In this document: positions 1 to 7,363 of the stretch, in pieces
How positions within the stretch are numbered: position 1 is the first letter of the stretch
Layout of the letters: each line of letters begins with the position of its first letter
Assembly: GCF_001718415.1 (NCBI RefSeq)
Contig: NZ_CP013378.1
Location: forward strand, 3,472,001 to 3,536,000
DNA length: 64,000 nucleotides
Direction of reading: 5' to 3'
Source: Burkholderia pseudomultivorans
Lineage (GTDB): Bacteria; Pseudomonadota; Gammaproteobacteria; Burkholderiales; Burkholderiaceae
The notes under the pieces: model-generated
What the model was told of the DNA's origin: nothing
Database searches by the model: none
The model's input: only the letters and a program-made list of their open reading frames with translations
Translations under genes and position numbers: made by a program

Positions 1-3000
1 GCCGGCTACGAGCACGTGAGCCAGGTCGTGCGGCCCGGCGAATACTGCGTGCGCGGCTCGCTGATCGACCTGTTCCCGATGGGCTCGCCGCTGCCGTACC
101 GGATCGACCTGTTCGACGACCAGGTCGACTCGATCCGCGCGTTCGATCCCGACACACAGCGCAGCCTCTACCCGGTGCGCGACGTGCGCCTGCTGCCCGG
201 CCGCGAGTTTCCGTTCGACGAAGCCGCGCGCACGGCCTTCCGCAGCCGCTGGCGCGAAACCTTCGAAGGCGACCCGAGCCGCGCGCCGATCTACAAGGAC
301 ATCGGCAACGGCGTGCCGTCGGCCGGCATCGAGTACTACCTGCCGCTGTTCTTCGACGAAACCGCGACGCTGTTCCACTACCTGCCGCAGAATGCGCACC
401 TCGTATTTACCGGCGATCTCGACGCGTCGATCCGGCGCTTCACCGCCGACACGCGCCAGCGCCACGCGTTCCTGTCGCACGACCGCGAGCGGCCGATCCT
501 CGAGCCGCAGCGGCTGTTCCTGTCCGACGAGGACTTCTTCACGCTCGCCAAGCCGTTCGCGCGCGTCGTGCTGCCCGCGCAGCCGGCGGGCGGCTGGGCG
601 ACCGCACTGCCCGACCTGTCGGTCGACCGTCATGCCGACGATCCGCTCGCCGCGCTGCGCACCTTCGTCGAAACCTCGGGCAAGCGCGTGCTGCTGACCG
701 TCGAGTCGGCCGGCCGCCGCGAGACGATCCTGCAGCTGCTCGCCGAGCATCAGCTGCGCCCCGCCGCGAACGATCACTTCGCGGGCTGGCTCGAAAGCGA
801 CGCGCGCTTCGCGCTCGGCGTCGCGCCGCTCGCGAGCGGCTTCGCGGTGCCGGGCGAAGGCTACGCGGTCGTCACCGAGACCGAGCTGTACGGCACGCTC
901 GGCCGCCGCGCGGGCCGCCGCCGGCAGGAACAGGCGAGCAACGTCGACGCGATGGTGCGCGACCTGTCGGAGCTGAAGGTCGGCGACCCGGTCGTCCACG
1001 CGCAGCATGGCATCGGCCGTTACATGGGCCTCGTGTCGATGGATCTCGGCGAAGGCGAAACCGAATTCCTGCATCTCGAATACGCGGGCGACAGCAAGCT
1101 CTACGTGCCGGTCGCGCAACTGCACGTGATCTCGCGCTACAGCGGCGCCGATCCGGACAGCGCGCCGCTGCACGCGCTCGGCTCGGGCCAGTGGGAGCGC
1201 GCGAAGCGCAAGGCCGCGCAGCAGATCCGCGACACCGCGGCCGAGCTGCTGAACCTGTACGCGCGCCGTGCCGCGCGCGAGGGCCATGCGTTCGCGCTCG
1301 AACCGCGCGACTACGTGAAGTTCGCGGAGAGCTTCGGCTTCGAGGAAACGCCCGACCAGGCCGCCGCGATCGCGGCCGTGATCGGCGACATGACGAGCGG
1401 CAAGCCGATGGACCGCCTCGTGTGCGGCGACGTCGGCTTCGGCAAGACCGAGGTCGCGCTGCGTGCGGCGTTCATCGCGGTGATGGGCGGCAAGCAGGTC
1501 GCGCTGCTGTCGCCGACCACGCTGCTCGCCGAGCAGCATACGCAGACCTTCGCCGACCGCTTCGCGGACTGGCCGGTGCGCATCGTCGAGCTGTCGCGCT
1601 TCAAGACCACCAAGGAAGTGAACGCAGCGATCGCGCAGATCAACGAAGGCAGCGTCGACATCGTGATCGGCACGCACAAGCTGCTGTCGTCGGACGTGCA
1701 GTTCAAGCGGCTCGGGCTCGTGATCATCGACGAGGAACACCGCTTCGGCGTGCGCCAGAAGGAAGCGCTGAAGGCGCTGCGCGCGGAAGTCGACGTGCTG
1801 ACGCTGACCGCGACGCCGATCCCGCGCACGCTCGGGATGGCGCTCGAAGGGCTGCGCGACTTCTCGGTGATCGCGACCGCGCCGCAGAAGCGGCTCGCGA
1901 TCAAGACCTTCGTGCGCCGCGAGGAGGAAAGCGTAATCCGCGAGGCGATGCTGCGCGAGCTGAAGCGCGGCGGCCAGGTCTACTTCCTGCACAACGAGGT
2001 CGAGACGATCGAGAATCGCAAGGCGATGCTCGAGGAGCTGGTGCCCGAGGCGCGCATCGCGATCGCGCACGGGCAGATGCACGAGCGCGAGCTCGAGCGC
2101 GTGATGCGCGATTTCGTCGGGCAGCGCGCGAACGTGCTGCTGTGCACGACCATCATCGAGACCGGCATCGACGTGCCGAGTGCGAACACGATCATCATGC
2201 ACCGCGCGGACAAGTTCGGCCTCGCGCAGCTGCACCAGCTGCGCGGCCGCGTCGGCCGCTCGCACCACCAGGCGTATGCGTACCTGCTCGTGCACGATCC
2301 GCAGGCGCTGACCAAGCAGGCGCAGCGCCGGCTCGAGGCGATACAGCAGATGGAGGAACTCGGCTCGGGCTTCTATCTCGCGATGCACGACCTCGAGATC
2401 CGCGGCACCGGCGAGGTGCTCGGCGACAAGCAGTCGGGCGAGATCCACGAGATCGGCTTCCAGCTCTATACGGAAATGCTGAACGACGCGGTGAAGGCGC
2501 TGAAGAACGGCAAGGAACCCGACCTCACCGCGCCGCTCGCCGCGACCACCGAGATCAACCTGCACGCGCCCGCGATCCTGCCGGCCGACTACTGCGCGGA
2601 CGTGCAGGAACGGCTGTCGCTGTACAAGCGTCTCGCGAACTGCGAGCACGGCGACGCGATCGACGGGATCCAGGAGGAGCTGATCGACCGCTTCGGCAAG
2701 CTGCCGCCGCAGGCGCACGCGCTCGTCGAGACGCATCGGCTGCGCCTTGCCGCGAAACCGCTCGGCATCACCAAGATCGACGCGAGCGAAGTCGCGATCG
2801 GGCTGCAGTTCGTGCCGAATCCGCCGATCGATCCGATGCGGATCATCGAGATGGTGCAGAAGCACCGGCACATCAAGCTCGCGGGCCAGGACAAGCTGCG
2901 CATCGAGACGCGCTCGCCGGACCTCGCGGTGCGCGTGTCGACCGTCAAGGAAACGCTGCGCGCGCTCGGCCACAACCGCGAGGGCGCGTCGGCGGCCGCG

Positions 3001-3006
3001 CGCTGA
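1..3006 (+). CDS. mfd: Transcription-repair coupling factor Mfd (5' end missing)
   Basis: Mfd is an ATP-dependent DNA translocase that removes RNA polymerase stalled at lesions and recruits UvrA. The reading frame is open from base 1, so the N-terminus lies outside the window; about 1000 residues are visible against roughly 1150 in the family, so about 150 are missing. Visible are the RNA polymerase-interacting region (near VGDPVVHAQHGIGRY), Walker A GDVGFGKTE near visible residue 471, the DEEH box, TATPIPRT and QLRGRVGRS of the two RecG-like helicase lobes, and the C-terminal UvrA-autoinhibition domain. argE follows on the same strand after about 110 bases. Confidence 0.97.
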   Translation, partial: AGYEHVSQVVRPGEYCVRGSLIDLFPMGSPLPYRIDLFDDQVDSIRAFDPDTQRSLYPVRDVRLLPGREFPFDEAARTAFRSRWRETFEGDPSRAPIYKDIGNGVPSAGIEYYLPLFFDETATLFHYLPQNAHLVFTGDLDASIRRFTADTRQRHAFLSHDRERPILEPQRLFLSDEDFFTLAKPFARVVLPAQPAGGWATALPDLSVDRHADDPLAALRTFVETSGKRVLLTVESAGRRETILQLLAEHQLRPAANDHFAGWLESDARFALGVAPLASGFAVPGEGYAVVTETELYGTLGRRAGRRRQEQASNVDAMVRDLSELKVGDPVVHAQHGIGRYMGLVSMDLGEGETEFLHLEYAGDSKLYVPVAQLHVISRYSGADPDSAPLHALGSGQWERAKRKAAQQIRDTAAELLNLYARRAAREGHAFALEPRDYVKFAESFGFEETPDQAAAIAAVIGDMTSGKPMDRLVCGDVGFGKTEVALRAAFIAVMGGKQVALLSPTTLLAEQHTQTFADRFADWPVRIVELSRFKTTKEVNAAIAQINEGSVDIVIGTHKLLSSDVQFKRLGLVIIDEEHRFGVRQKEALKALRAEVDVLTLTATPIPRTLGMALEGLRDFSVIATAPQKRLAIKTFVRREEESVIREAMLRELKRGGQVYFLHNEVETIENRKAMLEELVPEARIAIAHGQMHERELERVMRDFVGQRANVLLCTTIIETGIDVPSANTIIMHRADKFGLAQLHQLRGRVGRSHHQAYAYLLVHDPQALTKQAQRRLEAIQQMEELGSGFYLAMHDLEIRGTGEVLGDKQSGEIHEIGFQLYTEMLNDAVKALKNGKEPDLTAPLAATTEINLHAPAILPADYCADVQERLSLYKRLANCEHGDAIDGIQEELIDRFGKLPPQAHALVETHRLRLAAKPLGITKIDASEVAIGLQFVPNPPIDPMRIIEMVQKHRHIKLAGQDKLRIETRSPDLAVRVSTVKETLRALGHNREGASAAAR

Positions 3007-3118
3007 CGCGGCGGCGCGCGCCGCGGCCGGTCGCGATGCTGCACCGCATGGCGCCCGACCGAGGCGGGCCGACGCGTTTTTGAGTATGATTTTCCCATTC
3101 ATCTGACGGAGTTCTGCC

Positions 3119-4342
3119 ATGTCCACTCTCGACGCGACGACGCCCTCCGCCGCCGGTCAACACGACGGCGATGCGCTCGTCGGCCTGCCCTGGGTCAAGC
3201 AGTTGGTGTCGATGGACACGACGAGCCGCGTGCCGAATCTCGGCCTGATCGAAACGGTGCGCGACGCGCTCGCCGCGAAAGGCATCGTGTCGACGATCAC
3301 GCACGATCCGCGCGAAGGCTGGGCGAACCTGTTCGCCACCGTGCCCGCGCACGACGGCTCGACCCACGGCGGCATCGTGCTGTCCGGGCACACCGACGTC
3401 GTGCCGGTCGACGGCCAGCAGTGGGACAGCGATCCGTTCGCGCCGGAAATCCGCGACGATCGCCTGTACGGCCGCGGCACCTGCGACATGAAGGGCTTCA
3501 TCGGCACCGCGCTCGCGCTGCTGCCCGAGATGCAGGCGACCCGGCTCGCGAAGCCGATCCATTTCGCGCTGTCCTACGACGAGGAAATCGGCTGCGCCGG
3601 CGCGCCGCTGATGATCGCCGATCTCGTGAAGCGCGGCGTGCAGCCGTCGGGCTGCATCGTCGGCGAGCCGACCAGCATGCGGCCGATCATCGCGCACAAG
3701 GGCATCAACGCGTACCGCTGCTGCGTGCGCGGCCATGCGGCGCATTCGTCGCTGACGCCGAAGGGGTTGAACGCCATCGAATACGCGGCGCGCCTGATCT
3801 GCCATATCCGCGACATCGCCGACCGCTTCCGCGCGGAAGGCCCGTTCGACGCGCTGTACGACGTGCCGTTCACGACCGCGCAAACCAGCACGATCCAGGG
3901 CGGCAACGCGATCAACACGGTACCGGCCGAATGCCGGTTCGACTTCGAGTTCCGCAACCTGCCGACGCTCGATCCCGAACAGATCTTCGCGCGCATCGAA
4001 GCGTATGCGCAGGAAACGCTGCTACCGCAGATGCGCCGCGAGCATCCGAACGCGGCAATCGAGTTCTCGAAGATCGCCGCGGCGCCCGGCCTCGACGCCA
4101 CCGAGCAGGCCGCGATCACGCAACTCGTGCGCGCGCTGACGGCCGACCAGGACAAGCGCAAGGTCGCGTACGGCACCGAAGCCGGCCTGTTCGAACGCGC
4201 GGGCATCCCGAGCGTCGTATGCGGCCCTGGCAACATCGAGCAGGCGCACAAGCCGAACGAATACGTCGAGCTCGCGCAGCTCGCCGGTTGCGAGCAGTTC
4301 CTGCGCAAATTCATCCGCAGCATGTCGGTCGACGCACACTGA
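3119..4342 (+). CDS. argE: Acetylornithine deacetylase (M20 metallopeptidase family)
   Basis: This 407-residue protein hydrolyses N-acetylornithine to ornithine and acetate in arginine synthesis. M20 metal-ligand motifs are present: HTDVVPVDG (H91, D93), GRGTCDMKG (D123) and DEE at 154-156, followed by GEPT. Length matches the family. The ATG is preceded by GGAG a few bases upstream. Other M20 amidohydrolases acting on acyl-amino acids cannot be fully excluded, but the closeness to ArgE motifs and length favours this call. The next gene starts 60 bases downstream on the same strand and may be co-transcribed. Confidence 0.9.
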   Translation: MSTLDATTPSAAGQHDGDALVGLPWVKQLVSMDTTSRVPNLGLIETVRDALAAKGIVSTITHDPREGWANLFATVPAHDGSTHGGIVLSGHTDVVPVDGQQWDSDPFAPEIRDDRLYGRGTCDMKGFIGTALALLPEMQATRLAKPIHFALSYDEEIGCAGAPLMIADLVKRGVQPSGCIVGEPTSMRPIIAHKGINAYRCCVRGHAAHSSLTPKGLNAIEYAARLICHIRDIADRFRAEGPFDALYDVPFTTAQTSTIQGGNAINTVPAECRFDFEFRNLPTLDPEQIFARIEAYAQETLLPQMRREHPNAAIEFSKIAAAPGLDATEQAAITQLVRALTADQDKRKVAYGTEAGLFERAGIPSVVCGPGNIEQAHKPNEYVELAQLAGCEQFLRKFIRSMSVDAH

Positions 4343-4402
4343 CCGATCCCCGCCACGCCGGCCCGCGTGCGCGGGCCGGATCACTCCGCCACACGCCACG
4401 CC

Positions 4403-5422
4403 ATGTCGACTGAACAACAGGGCATCGCCCATCCGACGATCGACGGCGAGCCGATCCCGACGCTCGACGAAATCGCCGCGCAGCATTTCGCGCTGTCACC
4501 GTGGGTTGCGCGCACGCCCGTGTTCGAACGCGCCGACCTGCCTTCGCTCGAAGGCACGCACGTCAACTTCAAGTTCGAGCTGCTGCAGGCGAGCGGCAGC
4601 TTCAAGGCGCGCGGCGCGTTCACGCACCTGCTCGCGCTCGACGAGGCGCGCAAGAACGCCGGCGTCACCTGCGTGTCGGCCGGCAATCACGCGGCGGCCG
4701 TCGCGTATGCGGCGATGCGGCTCGGCAGCAGCGCGAAGGTCGTGATGTTCCATACCGCGAGCCCGACGCGCATCGCGCAATGCAAGCAGTACCGCGCGGA
4801 AGTCGTGCTCGCGGGCAGCGCATCGCAGGCCTTCGACCTCGTGCGGCGGATCGAGGCCGAGGAAGGCCGCTTCTTCATCCATCCGTTCAACGGCTATCAC
4901 ACGATTCTCGGCACCGCGACGCTCGGCTACGAATGGGCGACGCAGGCGCCCGACCTCGATGCGGTGATCGTGCCGATCGGCGGCGGCGGGCTCGCGGCCG
5001 GCATGGCGACCGCGCTGCGACTCGCGAATCCGCACGTGCATGTGTACGGCGTCGAGCCGGAGGGCGCCGACGCGATGAGCCGCAGCTTCGCGGCCAATCA
5101 CACGGTCAAGATGAGCGCGATGCAGACGATCGCCGATTCGCTGATGGCACCGCATACCGAGGAATACAGCTACCAGCTGTGCCGACGCCATGTCGACCGC
5201 ATCGTCACGGTGTCCGACGACGCGCTGCGCACGGCGATGCTGTCCCTGTTCTCGCACCTGAAGCTCGCGGTCGAGCCGGCATGCGCGGCCGCGCTCGCGG
5301 CGCTGCTCGGCCCGCTGCGCGAGCCGCTGCAGGGCAAGCGCGTCGGCGTGCTGCTGTCGGGCACGAACACCGATCCCGGCACGCTCGGCATGCATCTCGC
5401 GCATGCGCAGCTGCAGCGCTGA
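4403..5422 (+). CDS. Threonine/serine dehydratase-like PLP enzyme
   Basis: This is a 339-residue fold-type II PLP enzyme, expected to deaminate threonine or serine to the 2-oxoacid. The PLP lysine is K68 in SGSFKARGA; SAGNH (92-96) binds substrate and the glycine loop PIGGGGL (191-197) binds the PLP phosphate. There is no C-terminal ACT domain, so it resembles catabolic or housekeeping dehydratases rather than feedback-regulated IlvA. The ATG at 4403 is chosen over an upstream in-frame ATG at 4367, which would add 12 unconserved residues. Serine racemase-like activity is an alternative. Confidence 0.88.
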   Translation: MSTEQQGIAHPTIDGEPIPTLDEIAAQHFALSPWVARTPVFERADLPSLEGTHVNFKFELLQASGSFKARGAFTHLLALDEARKNAGVTCVSAGNHAAAVAYAAMRLGSSAKVVMFHTASPTRIAQCKQYRAEVVLAGSASQAFDLVRRIEAEEGRFFIHPFNGYHTILGTATLGYEWATQAPDLDAVIVPIGGGGLAAGMATALRLANPHVHVYGVEPEGADAMSRSFAANHTVKMSAMQTIADSLMAPHTEEYSYQLCRRHVDRIVTVSDDALRTAMLSLFSHLKLAVEPACAAALAALLGPLREPLQGKRVGVLLSGTNTDPGTLGMHLAHAQLQR

Positions 5423-5443
5423 CGTGCGCGCGAGTGACCTAGG

Positions 5444-5479
5444 GTTATCCCCAGTTTGTGTTGACAGCCCTGTTGATAA
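5444..5479. promoter_or_regulatory. Inverted pair of DnaA-box-like sequences
   Basis: TTATCCCCAG (5444-5453) and CTGTTGATAA (5470-5479) face each other across 16 bases, in the gap between the dehydratase and the lipoprotein gene. Both differ by one or two bases from the TTATCCACA DnaA consensus. TTGACA at 5461-5466 could be a -35 element for the lipoprotein gene. A role in DnaA binding is inference only. Confidence 0.35.
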
Positions 5480-5556
5480 CTCGCCGAACAAACCCGCAAG
5501 TGGTTGAACGCGCAGCGTTTTACGCGCGAGAAACGCGCTGGGCGCGAAATGGGCAG

Positions 5557-6039
5557 ATGCGGTCTGCGAGGCTGCGCCTACGTGCTGCCGCTGCTGCGTG
5601 GCGGCGACGCGTGCGGCTCGCGATCGGCGCCGCGGCGATCGCGCTCCTCGCCGGTTGCGCGGGAACGCCCTCGCCCGTCGCTGGCACGGCCCACACATGC
5701 ACGCAGCCCGGCGAGCACGCGGCGCTGCAGGCCGATTTGCTGTTCGGCCGCGGCATCGCGGGGCGCGCGCCTGTCAGCGATGCGGAGCGCGCGACGTTCC
5801 TCGCGGATGTCGTCACGCCGCGCTTTCCCGACGGCTTCACGTACTGGGACGCGCAGGGACAGTGGCGCGATCGCGTGACCGGGCTGATCACGCAGGAGGC
5901 AAGCTTCGTCGTGCATATCGTTGCCGACGATACGCCGGACACGCGCACGCGGCTCAAGGCAATCCGCGACGCGTACGCGCAACGGTTTCATCAGGAATCG
6001 GTCGGTATTACGCTCGTGGGTGCCTGTGCGTCGTTCTGA
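5557..6039 (+). CDS. DUF3574-type lipoprotein
   Basis: A 160-residue protein with an arginine-rich N-terminus, a hydrophobic stretch (about 20-31) and lipobox LAGC with the modified cysteine at C34, so it is predicted to be membrane-anchored and periplasmic. The mature part shows the DUF3574 pattern: LFGRGI, then VVTPRFPDGFTYWDAQGQW, then a VVHIVADDT strand. The function of that family is unknown. The start at 5557 places the signal peptide correctly; an upstream GTG at 5458 would add 33 residues and overlap the DnaA-box-like element. Confidence 0.75.
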   Translation: MRSARLRLRAAAAAWRRRVRLAIGAAAIALLAGCAGTPSPVAGTAHTCTQPGEHAALQADLLFGRGIAGRAPVSDAERATFLADVVTPRFPDGFTYWDAQGQWRDRVTGLITQEASFVVHIVADDTPDTRTRLKAIRDAYAQRFHQESVGITLVGACASF

Positions 6040-6309
6040 TCTTCGGGGAATTCTTGGGCGGCGCTTGTCGACCCTGAACGGCCCTGCAGATTCATCCAAA
6101 GCGGCCAATCGTTGTGACCTACGGCGGGATTTTGTAGCCACGCTCGATGAGTACTTGGCCTCGCCGCGACTGCGGAATCATTCCCGATTAAATCGCTTCT
6201 CGCGCAGCGTGCCGTTGGAACTTTCAACGGAGTCGTTCTGCCAAGGGCGGCAAGAACGGACACAGCGTGTACGATCTGGTCTTCAAGAAAACCATCCAGG
6301 GAGAGTGGA

Positions 6310-6543
6310 ATGAGTCCGGAACAGGCCCGAGCCGAAGAAACCCAGGCGATGGAGCGCATGGTGGCCGCCACACTGCGTGTGCAGAGTACGTTCGCCTCGA
6401 TGCAGAAGCAATTTCCGCCGCAAGGCAGCGGCGAGCCTTCGCCGTTCGCGCTGCAAACCTTCGATGCCGCCCTGCAGGAACTTGAAGACGCACAGGCCGC
6501 GTTCGATGCGCTGCTGAACGATCTGATCGACGGTAACCGCTAA
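6310..6543 (+). CDS. Small hypothetical protein (77 aa)
   Basis: A short acidic, probably helical protein (starts MSPEQARAEETQAMERMV). It has no membrane segment or recognised domain. GGGAGAG lies about 8 bases before the ATG, a good ribosome binding site, and codon use looks like the neighbours. It sits between a lipoprotein gene and the 3' edge of a group II intron on the other strand, and may be an independent transcript. The 270 bases before it contain no other convincing gene. Confidence 0.6.
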   Translation: MSPEQARAEETQAMERMVAATLRVQSTFASMQKQFPPQGSGEPSPFALQTFDAALQELEDAQAAFDALLNDLIDGNR

Positions 6544-6661
6544 AGGCTACGCCCTTATCCGCACCGATTGTCGACGATCAAAAATGCTGTGTCGAAAGGC
6601 CGTTTGTGGCCGAACACCGCCATTGCCCTCTAGCGCTCCCCAAAAATCCGCAACAATCGGG

Positions 6662-7306
6662 ATAGGGGCGGTCAGTTAACCTGACCGATCCCCTCCCACA
6701 CCACCCGGCATGCGGGTCCGCACCGGGCGGTTGGAATGGTTGAGGTTGCCGGGCTTGTGTTGCTCCCGACCCGACACCCAGGTTCGCTGTTGTCTGCTTC
6801 ACCGAAACTGATTCCTCGCTGCCTGGGCCTGTCGGGCTTCACCCTATCCACCGTTCGGCGAGCTTCACTTACGCGAACATCTGAGGCTATTCACTTCCGA
6901 GAACCAGAGGGCTTGCCCTCCCATTCCTTCGGCCCTTCGCTGGCAGCTTTAGCCTTCCCGGCCACACCACCTCACTACTACGGCCTCTGCTGACTTCTCG
7001 CTCCGGTCTGCACCGTCGCCCTTTCAGGCACAAGGCGAGATCTCCCCAGGTAAGAACGCACTCCTTCATCGCACAACCGCCGTATTTACGCCGCTTCGCT
7101 TTGGTCACGAGAGCTTTGCGGTTTGTTGCCCGCTCGCCCTACTCGGCAGCGCCTTCTATACGGTTCTTGTCCATCGGCTCGCGATTTACGCTCCACGCTT
7201 CCTCCCCACACTCGGTCGCCCTCATGCAGTTGCGCTTCGCTTCATTCGCCATGACCAGCTTATGGCGGGACTTTCACCCGCAGGAGTGCGCCCATGCTGG
7301 GCGCAC
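6662..7306 (-). mobile_element. Group II intron, class C-like, lacking the reverse transcriptase ORF
   Basis: Read on the minus strand the element starts GTGCGCCCAGCAT, matching the GUGYG 5' end of group II introns, followed by the domain I segment GGGTGAAAGTCCCGCC (7263-7278). Domain V lies at 6701-6730: a CCCGG..CCGGG stem with a short loop and a two-base bulge, with CGC in place of AGC at the catalytic triad position, typical of class C. Domain VI is the GGTCAG/CTGACC hairpin at 6670-6686 and the 3' end is ...CTAT. Total length is about 645 bases. No reverse transcriptase/maturase frame is present in domain IV, whereas coding class C introns are near 1.9 kb. Exact 3' end is uncertain by a few bases. 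Confidence 0.8.
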
Positions 7307-7309
7307 AAC

Positions 7310-7336
7310 AAAAAAACGGGCGCCCGAAGGCGCCCG
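7310..7336 (-). terminator. Rho-independent terminator of mrcA
   Basis: On the minus strand a perfect 8-bp stem CGGGCGCC/GGCGCCCG with a four-base loop is followed by seven T. It lies 27 bases after the mrcA stop. The intron begins three bases (GTT) past the T tract, the arrangement known for class C introns, which recognise terminator stem-loops. Confidence 0.93.
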
Positions 7337-7363
7337 TCGCATGGATGAAGAACAGCGTACCGC

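Noticed and set aside
1191..3083. A 630-residue open frame overlapping mfd in another frame
   Set aside because: Arg/Ala-rich shadow caused by high GC; no ribosome binding site or motif, and it lies wholly over a real gene.
6887..7108. A 73-residue minus-strand open frame inside the intron
   Set aside because: It overlaps structured intron domains and has no reverse transcriptase motif, so I treat it as non-coding.
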